Assembly: GCA_012511245.1 (NCBI GenBank)
Contig: JAAZGM010000100.1
Location: forward strand, 1 to 17,891
Direction: 5' to 3'
Origin: Methanomicrobiales archaeon
Lineage (GTDB): Archaea; Halobacteriota; Methanomicrobia; Methanomicrobiales; Methanoculleaceae
Length of the DNA: 17,891 nucleotides
In this document: piece after piece, positions 7,735 through 13,358 of the stretch
Layout of the letters: each line of letters starts with the position of its first letter
How positions within the stretch are numbered: the first letter of the stretch is position 1
Made by a program: the position numbers and the translations under genes
Notes under the pieces: model-generated
Seen by the model: only the letters and a program-made list of their open reading frames with translations
Databases searched by the model: none
Told to the model about the DNA's origin: nothing

Positions 7735-8379
7735 TTAGAGGTTCTTGAAGCAGAGGTACCAGTCTTTGCACTCGTAACCTTCCTTCATCCGCTTCTCGAT
7801 CCCCTCGGCGGTCGATGGCGCCGGAACGATGACCTTCTCGCCGGGCTGCCAATTCGCCGGCGTCGCGACACCGTGCTTATCGGCGGTCTGGAGGGCCTTT
7901 ATGAGCCTGATAATCTCGGGCATCGAACGGCCGCTCGACATCGGGTAGTAGAGCATGGCCCGCATGATCCCCTTGTCGTCGATGAAGAAGACCGTCCTGA
8001 TGGTGGAGGTGTTGCTCTGGCCGGGGTGAAGCATCCCGTAGGTTTTGGCGACCTTCATGTCGAGGTCGGCGATGATCGGGAACGGGATCTCGACGCCCAT
8101 CTTCTCCTTGATGCTCCTGACCCACGCAAGGTGTGAGTGGACGCTGTCGATCGAGAGGCCCACGAGCTGGACGTTCAGATTCTTGAGTTCATCGGCGATC
8201 CCGGCGAACGCCATGAACTCCGTGGTGCAGACCGGCGTGAAGTCGGCCGGGTGGGAGAAGAGGACGACCCACTTCCCTTTGAGGTCTGAGAGTTTCAGCT
8301 GTCCGTGAGTGGTCAGCGCATCGAATTCGGGTGCTTTCTCGCCGATGATCGGCATCTGAATTACTTCTTCTGGTTCCAT
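7735..8379 (-). CDS. Peroxiredoxin, archaeal Prx6-type
   Basis: A cytoplasmic thiol peroxidase that reduces hydrogen peroxide and alkyl hydroperoxides. The 214-residue protein has the peroxidatic motif HPADFTPVCTTEF with Cys51, and a long C-terminal arm typical of Prx6-type enzymes (ALQTADKHGVATPANW). The arm ends with two cysteines, C204 and C210, in ECKDWYLCF. The same tail pattern occurs in Methanocaldococcus and Aeropyrum homologues, where a C-terminal cysteine takes part in the disulfide relay. ATG 8379 was chosen because GAAGTGA lies 5 nt upstream; an in-frame GTG at 8388 overlapping the upstream stop would add three residues. It is the last gene of the unit. The Grx-TrxR fusion at 10524 is a plausible source of reducing power. 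Confidence 0.95.
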   Translation of the reverse strand: MEPEEVIQMPIIGEKAPEFDALTTHGQLKLSDLKGKWVVLFSHPADFTPVCTTEFMAFAGIADELKNLNVQLVGLSIDSVHSHLAWVRSIKEKMGVEIPFPIIADLDMKVAKTYGMLHPGQSNTSTIRTVFFIDDKGIMRAMLYYPMSSGRSMPEIIRLIKALQTADKHGVATPANWQPGEKVIVPAPSTAEGIEKRMKEGYECKDWYLCFKNL

Positions 8380-8384
8380 GATAG

Positions 8385-8735
8385 TCACTTCTTCGGGCGG
8401 TTGCCCAGATATTCTTCGAGGGCGGTCTTGCCGTGGACGTAGGCCGGCATCCCCGCGAGCAGGAACGCTACCCTGAGTCCTTCTTCAATCTCTTCTTTTG
8501 ATACGCCGAGGCTCCCGGCGCCCGCCATCTGTGCGCGGACGGCATGATTGTCCCGGAGCGCAGCGGCGATCGCGATCGCGATGACCTTCTTTGTCTGCTT
8601 TGAGAGGGCTCCGTCGGCCCAGATCATCTGGTCGAGCCCCATCACCTTTCCATATAGGTCGGGGTCGGTTACTTTGAGCTCTTTGAATATCTCGGGAATT
8701 TTCCCTATCTTCTCTTCCAGTTTTTTCTCTTCCAT
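8385..8735 (-). CDS. Carboxymuconolactone decarboxylase-like protein lacking AhpD cysteines
   Basis: A 116-residue all-helical protein of the carboxymuconolactone decarboxylase/AhpD fold, recognisable from AIAIAAALRDNHAVRAQM followed by GVSKEEIEEGLRVAFLLAG and MPAYVHGKTALEEY. Family members that recycle peroxiredoxins carry a CxxC pair in the helix that here reads LRDNHAV (61-66). This protein has no cysteine at all, so a thiol-disulfide role like that of AhpD is excluded by sequence. His64 and His101 are the conserved-looking polar residues. It sits 7 nt after the desulforedoxin stop, with that gene's AAGGAG acting as its ribosome site, and directly before the peroxiredoxin, so co-function is likely. 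Its activity is unknown. Confidence 0.85.
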   Translation of the reverse strand: MEEKKLEEKIGKIPEIFKELKVTDPDLYGKVMGLDQMIWADGALSKQTKKVIAIAIAAALRDNHAVRAQMAGAGSLGVSKEEIEEGLRVAFLLAGMPAYVHGKTALEEYLGNRPKK

Positions 8736-8742
8736 TGCACAT

Positions 8743-8868
8743 CTACTCCTTGAGCACCATCGGTTCGCCGCAACAGATCAACTCCCCACCGCCGGCTTCC
8801 AGAACCTGAACTACGTTTCCGCAGATCTCGCAGTGGTAGATCTCTCCCTCTGACGATACGTTCACCAT
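8743..8868 (-). CDS. Desulforedoxin-like small iron protein (41 aa)
   Basis: A 41-residue protein starting MVNVSSEGEIYHCEICG and ending GELICCGEPMVLKE. Its C13-x2-C16 and adjacent C32-C33 pair are the Fe(Cys)4 ligands of desulforedoxin and of the N-terminal domain of class I desulfoferrodoxin. Desulforedoxin is a small homodimeric rubredoxin-type electron carrier. Here it stands alone, with no superoxide reductase domain attached or nearby. A very good ribosome binding site, GAGGTGA, lies 7 nt before the ATG, which supports real translation despite the small size. It lies 26 bp after the zinc-ribbon gene and 7 nt before the CMD-like gene, so all four genes appear co-transcribed. A role as electron donor or acceptor in peroxide defence is inferred. 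Confidence 0.9.
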   Translation of the reverse strand: MVNVSSEGEIYHCEICGNVVQVLEAGGGELICCGEPMVLKE

Positions 8869-8894
8869 TTTCCTTTCACCTCGATGGTTCCTGG

Positions 8895-9125
8895 TTACTT
8901 CTTCCTCTCAGGGGGACGCATGACGTCCTCCGGTGATTTAATGTCCGGCCTGATGTGAGTCATCGGAAGGCAGTTGTACATCTCACAGGCGCAGGTCGGG
9001 CATTTGACGAGATCCTTATCGGTACTGTCGATCCGGACCTCCCGCCCGCAGTCGATGCAGATGAATCGACCGGGGCCCGGCTTCTCTCCTGCTTTTGCAG
9101 TCTTACTGGTTCCTGGTTCGGCCAC
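8895..9125 (-). CDS. Small zinc-ribbon protein of unknown function
   Basis: A 76-residue protein with a basic, low-complexity N-terminus rich in Gly, Pro and Lys, followed by a zinc-ribbon or rubredoxin-like fold: FICIDCGREVRI and then VKCPTCACEMYNC, i.e. a CxxC pair, an 18-residue spacer and CxxCxC with a further Cys. It could bind zinc structurally or iron as a rubredoxin-like carrier; sequence alone does not decide. GTG 9125 was chosen because GGTGA lies 6 nt upstream. The in-frame GTG at 9131 abuts that GGTGA and would add two residues. It is the first gene of the zinc-ribbon/desulforedoxin/CMD/peroxiredoxin unit and has a TATA-like box upstream. I do not recognise a named family. Confidence 0.8.
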   Translation of the reverse strand: MAEPGTSKTAKAGEKPGPGRFICIDCGREVRIDSTDKDLVKCPTCACEMYNCLPMTHIRPDIKSPEDVMRPPERKK

Positions 9126-9158
9126 AGGCACTCACCAGACCGATCATATTGTTTCAAG

Positions 9159-9166
9159 GTATTTAG
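9159..9166 (-). promoter_or_regulatory. TATA-like box for the zinc-ribbon to peroxiredoxin unit
   Basis: On the - strand CTAAATAC matches the archaeal TATA consensus. It lies about 31 bp upstream of GTG 9131, which puts the expected start of transcription near 9137 and leaves a short leader that includes GGTGA. Confidence 0.55.
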
Positions 9167-9220
9167 CAGTATCCTCTCCATCCGGACCAGCACAGCCCTC
9201 CGGGCCCCGGTGCGCCGCAT

Positions 9221-9232
9221 CCTATTAATAGG
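9221..9232 (+). promoter_or_regulatory. TATA box embedded in a 12 bp perfect palindrome, promoter of the third flavoprotein
   Basis: CCTATTAATAGG is a perfect 12 bp palindrome centred about 27 bp upstream of ATG 9253. This is the expected TATA-box distance for a leaderless mRNA, and no ribosome binding site is present. The symmetry could also make it an operator for a dimeric regulator that competes with TBP; that part is inference. Confidence 0.55.
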
Positions 9233-9252
9233 GGCGTGTTCAACCCAGAACC

Positions 9253-9861
9253 ATGGGGAAAAAGATCATTGCACTGCTCGGGAGCCCACTCACCGGCGGA
9301 AACACCGCTATTCTCCTCGCTGAAGCCATCAGGGGTGCAGAGGAAGCCGGGTGCGAGGTCGAGAGGATCGAGGTTGCGCGCCTGGATATCCTGCCCTGCA
9401 TGGAGATCTTTTACTGCAGGGAGAACGAGACCTGCCGGATCCAGGACGAAATGGCGGGGATATACGATAAATTCCGTGAGGTGGACGGCCTGATCATTGC
9501 AACTCCTGTGATGACGATGGGCATCCCGGGAAGGCTCAAGTCGTTCATGGACAGGTTCCAGGTCTTTTACATGGCTAAGTACCATCGCGGTCAGCCCTTT
9601 GTCTCCCCGGAGCGGCGGAAAGGACGGGGGATGCTCTTCATATCCATCGCGGGGATGAATATCCCGAACGTCTTTGATGGAGCAAAGACGACCGCGAAGG
9701 CGTTTGGGGAGATCATCGACTGCCCCTACCGCGATGAGGTGCTCCGAAACGATATGGATACGATCCGGGATATCAGGACCCGGCCGGAGGTGATGGAGGC
9801 AGCTTATCGGAAAGGCTATGAGCTCGGCCGGTTCCTCTCCCGCACCTCTCCTTCGGCGTGA
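9253..9861 (+). CDS. Flavodoxin-fold, Isf-like flavoprotein with incomplete cluster motif
   Basis: A 202-residue relative of the two Isf-like proteins at 6055-7283. It keeps the FMN loop (LGSPLTGGNTAILL) and the ATPVMTMGIPGRLKSFMDR segment. Its cysteine motif reads PCMEIFYCRENETC: C49, C55 and C61 are kept at the positions seen in the two paralogues, but the second ligand, C52, is Ile. A conventional four-cysteine [4Fe-4S] site is therefore not possible from this motif. The protein may be a plain FMN protein, or hold a cluster with another ligand. ATG 9253 is supported by the TATA-like palindrome about 27 bp upstream. It is divergent from the zinc-ribbon unit and followed by rubrerythrin. Confidence 0.88.
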   Translation: MGKKIIALLGSPLTGGNTAILLAEAIRGAEEAGCEVERIEVARLDILPCMEIFYCRENETCRIQDEMAGIYDKFREVDGLIIATPVMTMGIPGRLKSFMDRFQVFYMAKYHRGQPFVSPERRKGRGMLFISIAGMNIPNVFDGAKTTAKAFGEIIDCPYRDEVLRNDMDTIRDIRTRPEVMEAAYRKGYELGRFLSRTSPSA

Positions 9862-9912
9862 ATCGCCGGCCCTGATGTGGGCGAACCTGCCCCTGCGCCG
9901 GGTGCCATAAAG

Positions 9913-9919
9913 TTTAATA
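9913..9919 (+). promoter_or_regulatory. TATA box of the rubrerythrin gene
   Basis: TTTAATA lies about 29 bp upstream of ATG 9945, the expected spacing for an archaeal TATA box serving a leaderless or nearly leaderless transcript. No Shine-Dalgarno precedes the ATG. Confidence 0.6.
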
Positions 9920-9944
9920 CAGCGCTTTCTGAAATGATCCACGT

Positions 9945-10445
9945 ATGCCGACTGATGAGAACGCTCAGAATGCGTTTGCCGGGGAGTCCCAGGCGAACAG
10001 GAAGTACTCGGTCTTTGCAGAGAAGGCAGCTGCTGAGGGGTATCCTGCAGTGGCAAAACTCTTCCGCGCGACAAGCGAGGCAGAAGCCGTCCATGCAAAA
10101 CGCATCCTCTTCATCATGAACGCCGTAGGGAGCACCGAGGAGAATCTCAAAGGTGCGATGGAGGGGGAGAACTACGAGTTCATGGAGATGTATCCTGCGT
10201 TCATCGCCGACGCAAAGAGCGAGCGCAAGAATGAGGCTACGATCGTCTTCACCCATGCGATGAAGGCAGAAGAGGTGCATGCAAACCTCTACCTCCAGGC
10301 GCTCGAGGCCGTCCGGGATGGAAAGGATATCGATGTGGAGAAGATCTATCTCTGCCCGGTCTGCGGCGACGTCGAACTCGGAGAACCGCCGGAAAAATGC
10401 CCAATTTGCGGTGTTCCGGCGCGTATGTTCCGTGAAATCCAATAA
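9945..10445 (+). CDS. Rubrerythrin
   Basis: Rubrerythrin is a cytoplasmic non-haem di-iron peroxidase of anaerobes that reduces hydrogen peroxide to water. The 166-residue protein has an N-terminal four-helix ferritin-like domain with two ExxH iron motifs (E47-AV-H50 and E109-EV-H112) and further carboxylates such as Glu14. The C-terminal rubredoxin domain (about 134-166) has C137-x2-C140 and C152-x2-C155, which bind a single iron. Length and domain order are those of the standard two-domain form. It has its own TATA box and sits between the third flavoprotein and the Grx-TrxR fusion. Electrons must come from a rubredoxin-like or flavoprotein donor; the Isf-like proteins and desulforedoxin nearby are candidates. 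Confidence 0.96.
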   Translation: MPTDENAQNAFAGESQANRKYSVFAEKAAAEGYPAVAKLFRATSEAEAVHAKRILFIMNAVGSTEENLKGAMEGENYEFMEMYPAFIADAKSERKNEATIVFTHAMKAEEVHANLYLQALEAVRDGKDIDVEKIYLCPVCGDVELGEPPEKCPICGVPARMFREIQ

Positions 10446-10451
10446 CACTTC

Positions 10452-10459
10452 TATTTTTC
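10452..10459 (+). terminator. T5 terminator after rubrerythrin
   Basis: CTATTTTTCA, with T5 at 10454-10458, lies 8 nt after the rubrerythrin stop codon and before the separate TATA box of the next gene, so it fits a U-tract terminator. Confidence 0.4.
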
Positions 10460-10493
10460 AGCCTGATGCCTGTTTCGTGCTGTCCCCTATATG

Positions 10494-10500
10494 TTAAATA
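10494..10500 (+). promoter_or_regulatory. TATA box of the Grx-TrxR fusion gene
   Basis: TTAAATA is centred about 27 bp upstream of ATG 10524. This spacing supports the choice of ATG 10524 over the in-frame ATG at 10491, which would lie upstream of the box. Confidence 0.6.
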
Positions 10501-10523
10501 GGGCTCATGAGATATCTTCCATT

Positions 10524-11708
10524 ATGGCAGGTGTGAAGGTCTACACGACGGGGAGTTGCCCCTACTGCCGGATGGTCCAGGCGTTCCTCACGAAGCACGG
10601 CGTTGAGTACGATCTCATCGATGTCGGGAATGATCGTGAGGCGGCGCGGGAGATGGTCCGGATATCTGGGCAGCGGGGGGTGCCGGTCACGGTCTCCGGT
10701 GATGTGGTGATCGTCGGGTTCGATGCAAAACGGCTCCAGGAACATTTTGGGGCACTGGATGCGGGAGAGATCTATGATGCGATCATCGTGGGCGCCGGCC
10801 CGGCCGGGCTGACCGCTGCGGTCTACTGCGCCCGGAAACAGATGAAGACTGTTGTCATAGCGGAAAATATCGGTGGTCAGGCAGCCTCGAGCTGGGTGAT
10901 CGAGAACTATATGGGGTTCTCGACGATCTCAGGCGAGGAGCTGACCCGGAAGTTCGAGGAGCAGGTCAGGGGGTTTGACGTCCGCCTCGAACTTGAGAGC
11001 GTAGGGGAGGTTCGAAAGGAAGGCGGGGTGTTCCTCGTCCGGACGGCCTCTGGAGCCACCTACCGTGGTCGGACACTCATCCTCACCCCCGGCAAAGAGC
11101 CGCGAAAACTGGGAATTCCGGGTGAGGACCGGTTGATGGGGCGGGGGGTATCGATCTGTGCTATCTGTGATGCCCCGTTCTACCGCGACAGATCGGTCGC
11201 CGTCGTCGGCGGTGGGAACGCAGCGCTCCAGACCGCGATCGAGATGACGAAGTATACGAACTCCGTGACCCTGATCGCCCGGAAGGCGTTCCGGTGTGAT
11301 GAGATCTACTTCACCCGGGCAGAGGAGGCGGGGATACAGGTCCTTGCCCACCACGAAGTGACGGCGCTTCATGGGGAAGAAGGCCTTACCGGAGTCACGA
11401 TTCGCGACAACAAGACCGGGGAAGAACTGGATCTTGATATCGACGGCCTCTTCCTTGCGATCGGGCTTGTACCGAATACGCGATTCCTCGGGGATCTGGT
11501 GGCGCTGAACGAAGCAGGGGAGATCCTCATCGACAATGACGGCCACACGAACGTTCCCGGGATCTTTGCAGCCGGAGATGCGACCAGTGTTCGGGCAAAA
11601 CAGATCATCGTCGCCGCCGGCGATGGGGCAAAGGCGGCGCTCGCGGCGCATGAGTATCTTGAGGAACTCACGGGCAGGCCGACCGAGGAACAGGTCATCT
11701 GCACGTGA
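10524..11708 (+). CDS. Glutaredoxin-thioredoxin reductase fusion protein
   Basis: The 394-residue protein joins a glutaredoxin-like domain (about 1-78) to a full thioredoxin reductase module (about 84-388). The first domain has the redox motif C12-PY-C15 and a cis-proline loop (GVPVTVSG). The reductase has the FAD motif VGAGPAGLTAA (89-99), the redox pair C212-AI-C215 (SICAICDAPF), the pyridine-nucleotide fold VGGGNAALQTA (228-238) and the closing FAD motif GIFAAGDAT (346-354). The HRRxxFR motif that contacts NADPH in E. coli TrxR reads ARKAFR here, so the electron donor is uncertain: NADPH, NADH or F420H2. It probably passes electrons internally to the Grx domain and on to protein disulfides or peroxiredoxin. 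A penultimate Cys393 is also present. The start was chosen from the TATA box at 10494. Confidence 0.93.
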   Translation: MAGVKVYTTGSCPYCRMVQAFLTKHGVEYDLIDVGNDREAAREMVRISGQRGVPVTVSGDVVIVGFDAKRLQEHFGALDAGEIYDAIIVGAGPAGLTAAVYCARKQMKTVVIAENIGGQAASSWVIENYMGFSTISGEELTRKFEEQVRGFDVRLELESVGEVRKEGGVFLVRTASGATYRGRTLILTPGKEPRKLGIPGEDRLMGRGVSICAICDAPFYRDRSVAVVGGGNAALQTAIEMTKYTNSVTLIARKAFRCDEIYFTRAEEAGIQVLAHHEVTALHGEEGLTGVTIRDNKTGEELDLDIDGLFLAIGLVPNTRFLGDLVALNEAGEILIDNDGHTNVPGIFAAGDATSVRAKQIIVAAGDGAKAALAAHEYLEELTGRPTEEQVICT

Positions 11709-11752
11709 GATAAGGAATATAAGGCGAGTTCGGGAGAACCCGGAAGTCTAGC

Positions 11753-11767
11753 GGGAGATCTTCTCCC
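11753..11767 (+). terminator. Small hairpin downstream of the Grx-TrxR fusion
   Basis: GGGAGA-TCT-TCTCCC forms a 6 bp stem with a 3 nt loop about 45 bp after the stop codon. A second short stem, CGGG-AGAA-CCCG, lies at 11731-11742. They may help end or protect the transcript; no U tract follows directly. Confidence 0.3.
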
Positions 11768-11800
11768 CAAACTCGTTCGTTTTCATCCAATCGATGATCC

Positions 11801-11844
11801 GGCCCGCGGATATTTAGATCCAGCGGGCCAGCTCAGATTTTTTG
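11801..11844 (+). terminator. Strong hairpin with U tract between the convergent trxR-fusion and tfrB genes
   Basis: GGCCCGC (11801-11807) pairs with GCGGGCC (11823-11829), and inside it GGAT (11808-11811) pairs with ATCC (11818-11821). This gives an 11 bp stem with one bulged A and the loop ATTTAG. A T6 run at 11839-11844 follows, so on the + strand it resembles an intrinsic terminator. On the - strand the hairpin lies downstream of tfrB and may act in both directions. Confidence 0.6.
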
Positions 11845-11894
11845 AGATCGGCAAAAGCGAAGCCGTCCAGGTGCGCCGTTGTCGATGCCGGGTT

Positions 11895-13358
11895 TTACGC
11901 GGAGCCTTCCCGCTCCGCATCCTTCTTCCGGTACCCTTCGAGCAGAACCGTCACCAGGTTCTTCACCGGCACGTCCGTGCAGTCCGCGATATGGAACTCA
12001 CAGAACGGACAGACCGTCACCACGACATCGGCGCCGGTCGCCTTCACGGCCTCGTCGCGTTTCGCCCCGAGCGCTTTCGCCTCCTCCGGCACCCCCGAGC
12101 GGACGCCGCCGCCGGCACCGCAGCACTGCGTCGGCATCTCCACGAACTCCCTGACGGCATCGCGGAGGAGTGCCCGGGGCTCTTCACTGATCCCCTGGCC
12201 GCGGAGGAGGTGGCAGGGATCGTGGTAGGTCGCCGTGATATCGAGTTTTGTCGGCGGTTCGATCCCGTACTCGGTCAGGATCTCCGTGACATCCTTCACC
12301 ACAAACGGCGTCTCGTAATCGTTCTTCAGCGTTGCCCCGCACCCGGCGCAGATCGTCATCACGGTTGTTATCCCCCGGCGGGCGAAGGCCTCGATGTTCT
12401 TCTTCTTCAGATCGTCAACAAACGCCGTCTGCCCCGTCCGGATCAGCGGCGACCCGCAACAGACCTGGTCGTGGGGGACGATCACCCGGATGCCGTTGCG
12501 CTTCATGACCTCCATCGCATCGAGCGCCGTCTGCGGAACCCGGCCGTTGAACATGCACCCGACGAAGAACCCCACCTCGCCGCGGACGGGGCCGTCGGGC
12601 TCGATCACCTCCGGAACCTGTTCGAGGAAGGTCTCTTTCGTCCTCTCGACGCTCCGGCCGGTCTCCTGCACCAGCCGGGCCACCTCCTGGTGGCGGGGGA
12701 GGGTCAGTCCGCGGCGGTTTGCTATCTCCCGGAGTTTCTCGATCGCTTTGCCCGGGATATCGATCTCTTTCGGGCAGACTTCCAGGCACCGTCTGCAGGT
12801 TGTGCAGTAAAAGAGCCCTTTTGTGATCGCATCGGTTATCCTGTCCCCTGAGTCGCGGGGGTCAAGGGTGAGGCGCATCTCCTGCCGGAGCACCGTCGGT
12901 CCGGCGAACTCCGTCACCTGGAGCGCCGGGCAGGCCGATACGCAACAGAAGCACTCGATACAGTCCCGGAGCGGCTTGATCGTCTCGATCTCATCCTTCG
13001 CCGGGAGCTCCGCATCCGGTGCCGGGCATATCCGGGCGATCTTTGCGATCACCGGCTCCAGGTCGACCATCAGGTCTTTCAGGATCGGGAGCGCCAGCGG
13101 CTCGACCGTCATCCCGTCCCGGGCCTCCTCCATGCAGGCGAGGACGGGCGTTCCATCCACCCGGACGGCGCAGCTCCCACACTGCCCGGACCCGCAGCAG
13201 TAGCGGTAGGCGAGACCTGGATCATGATTGTCGCGGACGGCGTGGAGGGCGTGGAGAACCCGGGCTCCCTCGTTAACCTGGACGGTATACTCCTCGAAGT
13301 GCGGTTCTGCATCCACGGCGGGATCGAAGCGTGATACCTGGATCGTGATCGTCTTCAT
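11895..13358 (-). CDS. tfrB: Thiol:fumarate reductase (CoM/CoB) subunit B
   Basis: TfrB oxidises coenzyme M and coenzyme B to the heterodisulfide and passes the electrons to TfrA. The 487-residue protein combines an SdhB-like N-terminus with an HdrB-like C-terminus. C55-x4-C60-x2-C63-x11-C75 binds a [2Fe-2S] cluster. Two 4Fe-4S motifs follow, C133-x2-C136-x2-C139-x3-C143-P and C185-x2-C188-x2-C191-x3-C195-P. The C-terminal half has two CCG-type domains: QVCCGSPLIRTG with ICAGCGA, then QCCGAGGG with CPFC, as in the heterodisulfide site of HdrB. The enzyme is cytoplasmic. ATG 13358 overlaps the tfrA stop by 4 nt (ATGA), matching a tight 1:1 complex. All motifs look intact. Confidence 0.95.
   Translation of the reverse strand: MKTITIQVSRFDPAVDAEPHFEEYTVQVNEGARVLHALHAVRDNHDPGLAYRYCCGSGQCGSCAVRVDGTPVLACMEEARDGMTVEPLALPILKDLMVDLEPVIAKIARICPAPDAELPAKDEIETIKPLRDCIECFCCVSACPALQVTEFAGPTVLRQEMRLTLDPRDSGDRITDAITKGLFYCTTCRRCLEVCPKEIDIPGKAIEKLREIANRRGLTLPRHQEVARLVQETGRSVERTKETFLEQVPEVIEPDGPVRGEVGFFVGCMFNGRVPQTALDAMEVMKRNGIRVIVPHDQVCCGSPLIRTGQTAFVDDLKKKNIEAFARRGITTVMTICAGCGATLKNDYETPFVVKDVTEILTEYGIEPPTKLDITATYHDPCHLLRGQGISEEPRALLRDAVREFVEMPTQCCGAGGGVRSGVPEEAKALGAKRDEAVKATGADVVVTVCPFCEFHIADCTDVPVKNLVTVLLEGYRKKDAEREGSA

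Noticed and set aside
11871..12851. Long + strand open frame of 326 codons over tfrB
   Set aside because: It is a shadow of tfrB in GC-rich DNA: composition rich in His, Arg, Asp and Pro, no family motif, no promoter. tfrB on the other strand has all its cluster motifs.
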